Assembly (NCBI GenBank): GCA_936914905.1
Contig: CAKZGI010000352.1
Coordinates: 1 to 35,456, forward strand
Length of the DNA: 35,456 bases
Reading direction: 5' to 3'
From: an uncultured Trichormus sp.
GTDB taxonomy: Bacteria; Cyanobacteriota; Cyanobacteriia; Cyanobacteriales; Nostocaceae
Numbering within the stretch: position 1 is the stretch's first letter; the number at the start of each line of letters is the position of its first letter. The notes beneath the pieces are model-generated. The model made no database searches. It saw only the letters and a program-made list of their open reading frames with translations, and was not told where the DNA came from. The translations under genes and the position numbers were made by a program. This document shows positions 15,836 to 24,842 of the stretch, piece after piece.

Positions 15836-17263
15836 TTATGCTAACTTAGCAATTTCAGCTTCCATGGTCGCTGCAATCTGGCTAAGTTTTTCCGGTGAAT
15901 TAGTTTCCATGTACACCCTCACCAAAGGTTCTGTACCAGAAGGACGCAGCAACACCCAACTACCCTCTTCCAAATAGAGCTTAATGCCATCCTTACGTCC
16001 CACTTCCTTCACCTTAATTCCTGCTACTTCGGAAGCAGGATTTTTAGTGTAGGAATCAATCACAGCATTTTTGTGAGACTCAGTAAGGTGTAAATCCAAG
16101 CGGTTGTTATACAAAGGACCATCAGCTTCTGCGATCACTTCCTGCACCAACTGACTCAAAGGCTTACCTTCATAAGCGATCGCCTCAGCCACCAGCATAT
16201 CGGCTAGAACACCATCCTTTTCAGGAATATGGCCAATAATACTTAAACCACCAGATTCCTCACCACCAATCAAAACAGCGGTTTCCCGCATTTTTTCACC
16301 AATGTATTTAAAACCAACAGCAGTTTCATAAATTTGCAAACCATATTTAGCCGCAAAATTATCTAACAAATGAGTAGTCGCCACCGTGCGAACAATTGCG
16401 CCAGTTTTACCCTTGTTTTTTATTAAATGCCGTGCTAAAACTAACAGCACTGTATTGGGAGTAAGAACATTACCTTGTTCATCAACAATACCAAAGCGAT
16501 CACTATCGCCATCAGTTGCCAAACCCAAATCAGCCTTATCAGTCTTAACAGCTTCCACCAACTCAACTAACTGTTCCCCTTTAGGTTCAGGCATACCACC
16601 GCCAAAAAGTACATCCCTCCAAATATGGAAACTTTCTAACTGAGTACCGCAATGTTCCAACACCTCATCTAAATAGCCACGAGAGGTAGAATAGAGAGCA
16701 TCGTACTTAACCTTTAAATTCGCACTTTTAATTTTTTCCACATCCAGCAAGGTGTAGATGAAATGCAAATAATCTGGCTTAGGATCAAAAATAGAAATAG
16801 TACCTGATGGGTTACTTCCGGGCAACTCATCGGATGCAGTTTCTATATTTGCCACAATAGTATCAGTAATTTCTGGAGTAGCAGGCCCAGCATAGTCTGG
16901 AATATATTTAATCCCACAATAGGGTGCAGGATTATGACTAGCAGTAAACATCAACACCCCTGCGGAATTGAGGTGACGCGCATTGTAGGCAATTACTGGT
17001 GTGGGACAATCTCGATCAGTAATTTTCACATTCCAACCCAAATCTGCCAGCACTGCGGCAGATGTACGGGCAAACTCGTCAGCTAAAAACCGTGTATCGT
17101 AGGCTATTAAAACTGGTCTGTCCTTGCTATAGGCAGTTTCCAGATAGCTAGCTATTGCCCTGGTTACTTTCCGCACATTGGGAAAAGTAAAATCATCTGC
17201 AATAATACCTCGCCATCCATCAGTACCAAATTTTATCTTACCTGAATTGCTAGGATTACTCAT
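15836..17263 (-). CDS. Phosphoglucomutase/phosphomannomutase family protein
   Basis: An alpha-D-phosphohexomutase that interconverts hexose 1- and 6-phosphates through a phosphoserine. At 475 residues it shows all four family signatures: the active-site serine loop TASHNPAPYCGIKY, the Mg2+ loop DGDSDRFG, the sugar-specificity loop GGEESGG and the phosphate-binding loop RPSGTEPLVRVYME. The N-terminal FGTDGWRG is also typical. Sequence alone does not separate phosphomannomutase from phosphoglucomutase. The specificity loop has the GEESGG form, compatible with either. A mannose-1-phosphate guanylyltransferase lies 5 kb away, which makes mannose-1-phosphate supply a reasonable but unproven role. 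It starts at ATG 17263, divergent from the nuclease at 17380. Confidence 0.9.
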   Translation of the reverse strand: MSNPSNSGKIKFGTDGWRGIIADDFTFPNVRKVTRAIASYLETAYSKDRPVLIAYDTRFLADEFARTSAAVLADLGWNVKITDRDCPTPVIAYNARHLNSAGVLMFTASHNPAPYCGIKYIPDYAGPATPEITDTIVANIETASDELPGSNPSGTISIFDPKPDYLHFIYTLLDVEKIKSANLKVKYDALYSTSRGYLDEVLEHCGTQLESFHIWRDVLFGGGMPEPKGEQLVELVEAVKTDKADLGLATDGDSDRFGIVDEQGNVLTPNTVLLVLARHLIKNKGKTGAIVRTVATTHLLDNFAAKYGLQIYETAVGFKYIGEKMRETAVLIGGEESGGLSIIGHIPEKDGVLADMLVAEAIAYEGKPLSQLVQEVIAEADGPLYNNRLDLHLTESHKNAVIDSYTKNPASEVAGIKVKEVGRKDGIKLYLEEGSWVLLRPSGTEPLVRVYMETNSPEKLSQIAATMEAEIAKLA

Positions 17264-17379
17264 TTTGCCACTCTCTCCCGTGCATCATCATTACTATTAG
17301 GAAGCATCCTGCAAAGCCTGTGGAACAGCCACTGTGCCGCAAGTATCCCCAAGGTAATTTCTCTCACTCTACCTGAGCA

Positions 17380-18234
17380 ATGTCAACCCCCGATAGACCC
17401 TTTGCCAGTTACCACCTTTGGTCTTTAGTTGCCCCCGCTAGAGGGCAAGAACATTGGCATTGCCAAATGAGAAGAGGATTTATTAAAGCTAGACAACATG
17501 AACCAGAAGTTAAAGCTTTATTAGCAAAAGCTACTCCACCTCAACACATTGGCATACTTGCCCAAAAAGGTGTGTATGAGTTTCATCATCATCTACATTG
17601 GTTAACTCAGTCCGATGGTGTGGAAAAAGTGGCCCAGTTACTTAAACTAAGTAATTTTACTATTCAAGTCAAACAACGGGTACTACAAATTTTACAAAAA
17701 TATCAAAAATCACCTTTACTATTGGGTAAACGGATAATCCAATTAACGTCTGGTGATGAAGGATTTCCCAAACCAATTGTCATTGAACAAGCTAATTATT
17801 GCTTTCGTTTATATGCGGCTATGGATTGTGTATTTATCGAGTCCGATAGCACTTTACATATTTTAGATTTTAAAACGGGTAAATCTGCTTTTGATAAACG
17901 ACAAGCATTAGTTTATTTATTAGCAGCCCGTTATCTTTATCCGGGAAAACTTGCTGTAGCGTCATTCTATAATTTAGAAATTTGTCAAAAGTCTGAATTA
18001 ATTACTATTAATAATAACGAGTTAGCATCTCTAGAATCTGAGTTGGCTAATATAGCTTACAAGCACCAACTAGATTTACAAAAATATCAAGCGACAAGCA
18101 GTAATTTTAGCAAAATCTTTCCCCCTAATCCTGGACATCACTGCCATTTCTGTCCATTTAATTCAATCTGTGAATTCTCTCATCTTCAGTTCGATAAATC
18201 CCACTCCATGCCAATTACTAAAAATCGTTCTTAA
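17380..18234 (+). CDS. PD-(D/E)XK nuclease-family protein with Fe-S-type Cys cluster
   Basis: A 284-residue protein of the RecB/Cas4-like PD-(D/E)XK superfamily. Candidate catalytic residues are Asp149 (YAAMDCVF), Asp163 and Lys165 (HILDFKTGKS) and Gln175 with Tyr179 (RQALVYLL), which is the usual D...DxK...QxxxY layout. Near the C-terminus Cys255, Cys258 and Cys264 (GHHCHFCPFNSICEF) resemble the three clustered cysteines that hold a 4Fe-4S centre in Cas4 and AddB-type nucleases. Cys28 in HWHCQM could be the fourth ligand. No CRISPR array or other cas gene is in the window, so a Cas4 role is not supported; DNA repair or an uncharacterised nuclease function is more likely. Convergent with the unknown gene at 18258 across 23 bases. 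Confidence 0.78.
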   Translation: MSTPDRPFASYHLWSLVAPARGQEHWHCQMRRGFIKARQHEPEVKALLAKATPPQHIGILAQKGVYEFHHHLHWLTQSDGVEKVAQLLKLSNFTIQVKQRVLQILQKYQKSPLLLGKRIIQLTSGDEGFPKPIVIEQANYCFRLYAAMDCVFIESDSTLHILDFKTGKSAFDKRQALVYLLAARYLYPGKLAVASFYNLEICQKSELITINNNELASLESELANIAYKHQLDLQKYQATSSNFSKIFPPNPGHHCHFCPFNSICEFSHLQFDKSHSMPITKNRS

Positions 18235-18257
18235 TTCGCTAAACTTAGTCTCAACTT

Positions 18258-19619
18258 TCAACAGAATTGCTTAAAGAATGATAAATCAATATCGCCAAAA
18301 TGAATACTCATAGCAATATTTAATTGTTCTAATGTTCCCACTAACCAATCAATACCATCCGTAGTAGCGGTTTCATAGTGGTTAAATAAAATTGCAAATC
18401 TTTTTTCTAAATATGGTTTAACTTTACGACAAATTAACACAACTTTCAGCAACAAACCAATGGTTGGTAAAGAACCTTGATTACTAATCAAATCTAGAAA
18501 AGTTGAATGTTGTGGTGATGCTTGGCTTTTGACAACTAGAAAGTTTAATAACTGACAACAAGTTCTCACAAGTAAGAAATCTTTAGGTATTAAATCATTA
18601 GCATCCGGTAATGTATTTTGTAAATGATTATATAGACGTTGATTAAATAGGCATTTGCCATATTGTCCATCAACCGAGGATATTAGATAATCATATAAAT
18701 CATCCTTAAAATCATGAAATTTGGTAGTTTGACTACTATATTTTAAGAACTGCTGCGCTTTTTCTTGATAAGTAGAGTTACCTTCACTTTTACCAATAAA
18801 GTGCTTCAAGGTACTGTAGAGATCGTGATCGCTCAATAATGTAGGATTATTCACAGGTTGTAAAATCCGATGCGCCTCAAACGCTGAATATTTATGAGAA
18901 ATATGCACACTCCTGACTTTATAAGTTACGTAGCGCGACAGATCAATTTCAAATTTTTTTTGCACCTGTACCTGAAAACTTCTGACGGTTTCTTGTTGTT
19001 CAAAAGTAGAATCTTCACTAATTAAACAATGCTCATATAAATAAGGATAGCGACTGATTAAATTTACCAAGGGCTGCTTATAGGTGCGTCCATTCAACTT
19101 ATGAGTGGGACTCACTAATTGAATAAATCGCCGCAAGATTATATACTGATCACTCTCAGCAAAAATACGCAATAGTTCCCGCAAGCGCCTAATTTCTCGC
19201 AGACGGAAAGAATTTCCTGGCAATCTGCTAAGTGGTGTATCAAATAATTTAATTAAATCAATAATTGCGTAATGCAACTGGGGTTGTATATACCAACGGT
19301 TAATTAAAATATGGCAACAACGGTTGAGGAAAAATTTAAAATCCTCAGTTGCTGTCTTAGAAGCGGTAATTTTGTCTAAAATTGGGATAATTTCCGGCTC
19401 AGGATAATTCGCACGTTCAATAAATAGAGCGCGAAACCTCTCAATCATTTGGTCTGGAGATTCCATCTGTACCAAATGAAGTAAATGATGATATATTAAC
19501 TGTTCTTCTTGATAAGAGTCATGATAATTATGTAGGTGTTCTCCTCTACGACCATGCACTTTTGCTGATGGTGTTTGTTCTACAGTTTTTTCAGATTCAG
19601 AACTTGTCCAATTTTTCAC
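18258..19619 (-). CDS. Conserved-looking protein of unknown function
   Basis: I do not recognise this 453-residue protein. It has a polar, low-hydrophobicity N-terminus (about residues 1-35), then a long region that reads as mainly amphipathic helices rich in Leu, Arg, His and Gln (FRLREIRRLRELLRIFAESD, VSPTHKLNGRTYKQPLVNLI). There is no signal peptide and no membrane segment. No nucleotide-binding, metal or catalytic signature is evident. Codon use and base composition match its neighbours, and the frame is intact over 1.36 kb, so it is a real gene. It converges on the Fe-S nuclease gene with 23 bases between the stops. A cytoplasmic helical scaffold or regulator is possible, but no function should be assigned. 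Confidence 0.75.
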   Translation of the reverse strand: MKNWTSSESEKTVEQTPSAKVHGRRGEHLHNYHDSYQEEQLIYHHLLHLVQMESPDQMIERFRALFIERANYPEPEIIPILDKITASKTATEDFKFFLNRCCHILINRWYIQPQLHYAIIDLIKLFDTPLSRLPGNSFRLREIRRLRELLRIFAESDQYIILRRFIQLVSPTHKLNGRTYKQPLVNLISRYPYLYEHCLISEDSTFEQQETVRSFQVQVQKKFEIDLSRYVTYKVRSVHISHKYSAFEAHRILQPVNNPTLLSDHDLYSTLKHFIGKSEGNSTYQEKAQQFLKYSSQTTKFHDFKDDLYDYLISSVDGQYGKCLFNQRLYNHLQNTLPDANDLIPKDFLLVRTCCQLLNFLVVKSQASPQHSTFLDLISNQGSLPTIGLLLKVVLICRKVKPYLEKRFAILFNHYETATTDGIDWLVGTLEQLNIAMSIHFGDIDLSFFKQFC

Positions 19620-19963
19620 CGTTGATTACCGTTTAGAAACTGGCATAATATAAGTCGTTTTTTGTACACAATTATAGGCTTGTCGACCGATTTTCTAGGG
19701 TTTCAACAATACTTAACTGAATTATATTCTCCATAAATATATGGAAGAATCTCTTATCAAGATCTTACAGGTTAAGCCGAGAAATTACTTAGAAATTACT
19801 TATTTTTTCGTTAAAGTGAACATAAATCTTTGCTGCCTCAATTTAAATTTTTGATTAAGGGAGGTAGGGAACTTGCACCAAGAGAGGAATTTGGAACAAA
19901 TTCAGCAATGCTTCACCTAATACCCCATTACCAGCTACAAGTTCCCAATTCTAAATTTCCAAA
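19620..19963. other. Gene-free spacer, 344 bases
   Basis: No open frame of note. It holds an exact tandem pair of the 11-mer AGAAATTACTT (19780-19790 and 19791-19801) and a weak hairpin around 19726-19750 (ttctccat...atggaagaa). The promoter for the minus-strand gene ending upstream of 19619 should lie in the first half, but no clear -10/-35 pair was picked out. The second half is the 3' region of the transglutaminase-like gene. Confidence 0.6.
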
Positions 19964-21634
19964 TTAAAAAGGTGGTAATTCTTTAAGAATTATAAACCGA
20001 ATATGATTAATGGCCAATTCGCCAATGGATATGTCTTCTTTTGTTAACCGATCACCATTACTGGTTAAAGTTTCAAAAGTGACTCCTCTTCCAATTTCAA
20101 CGTGATACCAACATAATCCCATAAAAAAGCGTGTGGGATAGTGACCAGTATCACCTATATCATCAGGATTTGATTCCATTGGCACCCAACCAAAATTGGG
20201 GATATAGAACTCTAGCCAAACATGATTAAAATCGGGTTGCAGCGGAACTCCCTGTTGTTCACCATAGGGGGGGCATTTATACCTACCTACAGTTCGACAA
20301 GGAATGCCATTCAAACGGCACAAAGCCAATAATACTCCTACATATTCGCCACATGAACCCACTCCCCGTTCTAAAACAATATCTGGCGTATCTATATAGG
20401 GTTTAATACCATAAGACAACTCATCATAAACATAGTTGCGGATACTGTACATTTTTCGCAACATATTTGTTTCCGAACCGACCGCTTCACGGGCTGCACG
20501 ATTGACAATGGCAGTATTCATTGCCAAATCATCATCATCTACTAAATAGCGGCTTTGTAGTTCTGGTGTCAGTTCAGGTAGAATTTCTACATCTTTAGGA
20601 GTGATGCGATACTTAATCCCACGGACTTCCAAAAGTACTTTCCAGCCAAATATATGACGTTCTCCGGGAGTGAGAGAATCAAACTTAAATACGGCTACCC
20701 GTTGTCCATCAATAATTTCTTCTGTGAAGGGTAAACCAATGGGTTCAACTTGTTTGACCTTTTGGCGTTCTGTTTCTGATGGTAGCGCGATACGCCATTC
20801 TACATTAGGTAAATAAACCTCCTCCAAGGGAGAAATTTCCTCTACATAGGACATCTCTAGCAGATAACCATTAGATAGGGCGTAGCGTTTATCTGGCTCG
20901 TAATGATAATACAGGGGATGAATAAAAGTGATATCTCGGTATGTTAGCTCATGACTAGGGTTAGCATTGGGGTTATCACGGATATAAGGCTCTTCTGTGG
21001 AGTAGGAAACATAAAGAATATCCTTACCTGTTGCATCTTGGCTATGAATAGCGATACCTGTAGGAGAAGCAAAAGGTGTAAGAACACTAAAACGAAATTC
21101 TCCAGTTGCCCGATCCATAGAATAAACTGTTTGTTCACTGCGATCGCAAACCCACAAAGTTTCCTGACTAACAGCTAAATTTTCTATACCAACACCAGGA
21201 GTATAAAATCTAGTAATTTCTTTGCGTGTATCGCGGTCAAAAACGATAATAGAGGCTAGTCTTTGGCAGCTAACATAAATCGTCGATTCCCAAACACCAA
21301 CACCATCAGCAGCATAAGGCAAAGTAACAAAATGCTCCAGACCTAAGGAGGTAAAGTTACACAAATAAATGCTATTACCACGACTGATCCACAGTGTATC
21401 TTCCCACACTGCTAAACCAGTAACGTCCTGAAATTCCTTGACTTGGTGAGGATTGAGAATTTTACTGTTATCAGAGATGGGGTCAATCTCCAACAGATGA
21501 CCTTTAATCGTGTCGATAGCAATAAGTCTATCTTTGATGAAAGCAATACCATAAATCGTAGCAGCAGTAAGAGGTCGGATTGTTTTTTGCCCAAACATCT
21601 GGCTAACAGTCAAACTATGGAGTGCAGAACTCAT
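19964..21634 (-). CDS. Beta-propeller plus transglutaminase-like protein
   Basis: The 556-residue protein has two parts. Residues about 15-215 contain repeated strand-rich blades with W/L-W-V-(S/C)-(D/R) motifs (TLWISRGNSIYLCN, TIYVSCQRLASIIVFD, TLWVCDRSEQTVYSMD and ILYVSYSTEE), consistent with a YncE/NHL-type beta-propeller. Residues about 370-530 are a transglutaminase-like core: nucleophile GVGSCGEYVGVLLALCRLNGIP, FNHVWLEFYIPNFGWVPMES with the His, then NPDD. The usual HxW(V/L)E...GWVPxD acid is replaced by ME-S-NPDD, so the third catalytic residue is uncertain. No signal peptide is seen. Bacterial members are often cysteine peptidases or amidases acting on peptides. Substrate unknown. Divergent from the Ca2+-ATPase gene. 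Confidence 0.82.
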   Translation of the reverse strand: MSSALHSLTVSQMFGQKTIRPLTAATIYGIAFIKDRLIAIDTIKGHLLEIDPISDNSKILNPHQVKEFQDVTGLAVWEDTLWISRGNSIYLCNFTSLGLEHFVTLPYAADGVGVWESTIYVSCQRLASIIVFDRDTRKEITRFYTPGVGIENLAVSQETLWVCDRSEQTVYSMDRATGEFRFSVLTPFASPTGIAIHSQDATGKDILYVSYSTEEPYIRDNPNANPSHELTYRDITFIHPLYYHYEPDKRYALSNGYLLEMSYVEEISPLEEVYLPNVEWRIALPSETERQKVKQVEPIGLPFTEEIIDGQRVAVFKFDSLTPGERHIFGWKVLLEVRGIKYRITPKDVEILPELTPELQSRYLVDDDDLAMNTAIVNRAAREAVGSETNMLRKMYSIRNYVYDELSYGIKPYIDTPDIVLERGVGSCGEYVGVLLALCRLNGIPCRTVGRYKCPPYGEQQGVPLQPDFNHVWLEFYIPNFGWVPMESNPDDIGDTGHYPTRFFMGLCWYHVEIGRGVTFETLTSNGDRLTKEDISIGELAINHIRFIILKELPPF

Positions 21635-21812
21635 ATTACTTTATTGGTTATTGGTCATTGGGGACTGGAGACTGGGGACTGGGAAAAGGCAAGAGGCAGT
21701 GAACAGCGATAACTGATAACTGACCCAGTCCCCAATGTAACTTTGGCTAATGGAATTCCAGGCATTACTCAATTATGATCAAATTTTGTAACCATTTCCT
21801 GTAACCTACACG

Positions 21813-24674
21813 ATGTCTGCTCATTCTTTACCTGAAGGTGCCGCAGTTTGGCATAGTTTAGAAGTTGATAAAGCTTTAGAACTGCTTGATAGCAATGCAG
21901 ACAGCGGCTTAACACCCCAAGAAGTTGAACAACGTTTACAAAAATACGGACTCAATGAACTAGAAGAACAGGGCGGCCGTAGCCCTTGGGAGATTTTGCT
22001 AGATCAGTTCACTAACATTATGTTATTGATGCTGATCGGTGTCGCCCTAATTTCTGCTTTCTTAGATTTTATGGCTTGGCAACAAGGCACCTTAAAACCT
22101 GGTGAAGTGCCATTTAAAGACACAATTGCCATAATTGCAATTGTGTCTTTAAATGGCATTCTGGGTTATGTGCAGGAAAGCCGTGCGGAAAAAGCCCTAG
22201 CAGCACTCAAAAAACTATCCTCTCCCTTAGTCCGCATTATCCGTGATGGTAAACTGGCGGATGTGGCAGGTAAGGAACTAGTACCAGGAGATGTGATGCT
22301 GCTGGAAGCTGGTGTGCAATTAGCTGCGGATGGACGCTTAATAGAACAGTCTAATTTGCAAGTGCGGGAGTCCGCACTTACAGGTGAAGCTGAAGCTGTA
22401 AATAAGCAGGCAATACTCACATTGCCAGAAGATACGGCATTAGGTGATCGCATTAATTTAGTTTTTCAAGGAACAGAAGTAGTCCAAGGACGGGCTAAGG
22501 TTCTTGTTACAAATACTGGCATGACAACGGAATTGGGCAAAATTGCCACGATGTTGCAGTCGGTAGAAAGTGAACCTACACCCCTCCAACAGCGCATGAC
22601 TCAACTGGGTAATGTGTTGGTGACAGGTTCTTTGGTGCTAGTGGCGATTGTGGTAGTCGGTGGTATTATCCAAGCCAGGGGTTTTAGCAATTTACAAGAA
22701 CTTTTAGAAGTTTCTCTGAGTATGGCGGTGGCTGTAGTTCCTGAAGGTTTACCAGCTGTAATTACTGTTACTCTAGCACTGGGAACCCAGCGGATGGTGC
22801 GCCACAATGCCTTGATTCGTAAACTTCCTGCAGTGGAAACTCTCGGTTCTGTAACTACGATCTGTTCTGATAAAACCGGGACTCTCACTCAAAATAAAAT
22901 GGTGGTGCAGTTAGTCTACACTAATCAGAAAAATTTCCGAGTCACAGGAGAAGGTTATGCTCCTGTTGGGGATTTTCAGTTAAATGGCCAAAAAGTTGAC
23001 CCAGATGAAAATCCAGAAATATCGGCTTTGTTAGTTGCTTGTGCTGTGTGTAATGACTCTGTGCTGCAAAAAGAAGCCGGAGAATGGGCAATTTTAGGCG
23101 ACCCGACCGAAGGCGCCTTAATGACCTTGGGGGGTAAAGCTGGGATTGAAAAAGATCAATGGCATAGTAAATTACCCCGTGTGTCTGAGTTCCCCTTTTC
23201 CTCAGAACGGAAACGCATGAGTGTAATCTGTCAAGTGGAGGAAGTTGTTACAGTTGATCCAGCAATGAGTGGGGTTGACCCAGTAATAGCAGGGTTTCTA
23301 GAATCTGAACGATATTTAATGTTTACCAAAGGTTCACCAGAATTAACTTTGGCACGTTGTAATCGGATATATCTAGGAGATCGCTCCATCCCCATCGACG
23401 AAGAACAACGCACTCAAATTTCGGTAGCCAATGATTACATGGCGAGTCAAGGTTTACGGGTGTTGGGTTTTGCCTATAAACCTCTCACAGATGTACCGAC
23501 CGAAGCTTCTGAGGATGTTTCTGAACAAGATTTGGTATGGTTGGGCTTAGTGGGAATGCTGGATGCACCACGCCCAGAAGTGAGGGATGCTGTAAAAGAA
23601 TGTCGTCAGGCAGGTATTCGTCCGGTGATGATTACTGGCGATCATCAATTAACGGCACGGGCGATCGCTGTAGACTTGGGTATAGCTGATGCATATGCCA
23701 GAGTCCTCACCGGGCAAGAATTGCAACGCATGAGTGACACCGAACTGGAGGAACAAGTTGATTTAGTTAGTATTTACGCCAGAGTATCTCCAGAACACAA
23801 ACTCAGAATTGTTCAAGCTCTACAACGTCGCGGGAGATTTGTCGCCATGACAGGGGATGGTGTGAATGATGCACCAGCCTTGAAGCAAGCTGATATCGGC
23901 ATTGCTATGGGTATCACTGGTACAGATGTGAGTAAAGAAGCCAGCGACATGGTGCTGTTAGATGATAACTTTGCCACCATTGTCACCGCTACTAAAGAAG
24001 GTAGAGTTGTTTATACCAATATTCGACGCTTTATCAAATACATCTTGGGAAGTAATATTGGTGAAGTTCTCACCATCGCTGCTGCACCAATTTTGGGATT
24101 GGGAAGTGTTCCCCTCACACCTTTGCAAATTCTCTGGATGAATTTGGTAACAGATGGTTTACCGGCTTTAGCATTAGCTGTAGAACCTCCAGAACCAGAT
24201 GTAATGCAATGTCCTCCTTTTAGTCCCCGTGAAAGCATTTTTGCCAGGGGTTTAGGTTCTTACATGGTTCGCATTGGCATTGTGTTTGCGATCATTACAA
24301 TTATTCTGATGGAATGGGCATATTTTCACGTCAAAACTGCCACAGGAGAAGGTCTAGATCCCGAACGTTGGAAAACAATGGTTTTTACTTCTCTGTGTCT
24401 TGCTCAAATGGGTCATGCGATCGGCATTCGTTCTAATAATCAACTCACAATTGAGATGAATACTTTTTCTAACCCATTCATATTGGGGGCTGTAGTCGCT
24501 ACTACGATTTTACAGTTGATGCTAGTATATGTTCCACCTCTACAAGCTTTTTTTGGCACTCATTACCTACCTCTAGATGAGTTACTAGTCTGTATTGGCT
24601 TTAGCGCCTTGGTGTTTGTTTGGATTGAAGGAGAAAAAATATTTTTCCGTTTGATGGGCAAAAGGAGTGTCTAG
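21813..24674 (+). CDS. P-type Ca2+-transporting ATPase (SERCA/PacL-like, type IIA)
   Basis: A 953-residue P-type ATPase, most likely a calcium exporter of the plasma membrane. The domain order is complete: N-terminal cation ATPase domain ([18 protein letters not shown]), actuator TGEAEAVNK, phosphorylated Asp353 in [13 protein letters not shown], nucleotide domain with [10 protein letters not shown] and FTKGSPE, and hinge [21 protein letters not shown]. Ion-site residues match the eukaryotic SERCA pattern: PEGLPAV in M4, SNIGEVL in M5 and [12 protein letters not shown] in M6. This separates it from proton pumps. There are about ten membrane helices. A perfect 22-bp inverted repeat lies inside the M2-loop coding region. 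A strong hairpin follows the stop. STRR-like GGGGACTGG units fill the upstream spacer (about 21658-21682). Confidence 0.9.
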   Translation: MSAHSLPEGAAVWHSLEVDKALELLDSNADSGLTPQEVEQRLQKYGLNELEEQGGRSPWEILLDQFTNIMLLMLIGVALISAFLDFMAWQQGTLKPGEVPFKDTIAIIAIVSLNGILGYVQESRAEKALAALKKLSSPLVRIIRDGKLADVAGKELVPGDVMLLEAGVQLAADGRLIEQSNLQVRESALTGEAEAVNKQAILTLPEDTALGDRINLVFQGTEVVQGRAKVLVTNTGMTTELGKIATMLQSVESEPTPLQQRMTQLGNVLVTGSLVLVAIVVVGGIIQARGFSNLQELLEVSLSMAVAVVPEGLPAVITVTLALGTQRMVRHNALIRKLPAVETLGSVTTICSDKTGTLTQNKMVVQLVYTNQKNFRVTGEGYAPVGDFQLNGQKVDPDENPEISALLVACAVCNDSVLQKEAGEWAILGDPTEGALMTLGGKAGIEKDQWHSKLPRVSEFPFSSERKRMSVICQVEEVVTVDPAMSGVDPVIAGFLESERYLMFTKGSPELTLARCNRIYLGDRSIPIDEEQRTQISVANDYMASQGLRVLGFAYKPLTDVPTEASEDVSEQDLVWLGLVGMLDAPRPEVRDAVKECRQAGIRPVMITGDHQLTARAIAVDLGIADAYARVLTGQELQRMSDTELEEQVDLVSIYARVSPEHKLRIVQALQRRGRFVAMTGDGVNDAPALKQADIGIAMGITGTDVSKEASDMVLLDDNFATIVTATKEGRVVYTNIRRFIKYILGSNIGEVLTIAAAPILGLGSVPLTPLQILWMNLVTDGLPALALAVEPPEPDVMQCPPFSPRESIFARGLGSYMVRIGIVFAIITIILMEWAYFHVKTATGEGLDPERWKTMVFTSLCLAQMGHAIGIRSNNQLTIEMNTFSNPFILGAVVATTILQLMLVYVPPLQAFFGTHYLPLDELLVCIGFSALVFVWIEGEKIFFRLMGKRSV
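22108..22158. repeat. 22-bp perfect inverted repeat within the Ca2+-ATPase gene
   Basis: The arm at 22108-22129 (begins TGCCATTTAAAGACAC) and the arm at 22137-22158 (ends GTGTCTTTAAATGGCA) are exact reverse complements over 22 bases, separated by the 7-base loop CATAATT. Both arms are coding, for residues around [18 protein letters not shown] at the second membrane segment. Confidence 0.95.
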
Positions 24675-24746
24675 AAATTCAAAATTCAAAATTCAAAATT
24701 CGAACTTTGTGGATTTTAATTGTTGATTAAGAATTCCGAATTTACT

Positions 24747-24771
24747 AGGGGTTTAGCACCACTAAACCCCT
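24747..24771. terminator. Strong hairpin after the Ca2+-ATPase gene
   Basis: AGGGGTTTAG at 24747-24756 pairs with CTAAACCCCT at 24762-24771 across a five-base loop, a 10-bp perfect stem. On the plus strand it is followed, after a short spacer, by GGGTTTTCATTTTT. It could terminate transcription between the ATPase gene and recF, or be a copy of the dispersed GGTTTAGC..GCTAAACC-type cyanobacterial hairpin repeat. Direct AATTCAAA repeats precede it at about 24677-24701. Confidence 0.6.
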
Positions 24772-24842
24772 GCAAAGGGTTTTCATTTTTAACTTTTGAA
24801 AAAATTCCTACAATAAAATTTTTCAAGTTTTAATTGTTGTAT

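Noticed and set aside
17380-18234. Stand-alone Cas4
   Set aside because: The Fe-S nuclease fold is compatible, but neither CRISPR repeats nor other cas genes lie in the window, and the N-terminal half is not diagnostic.
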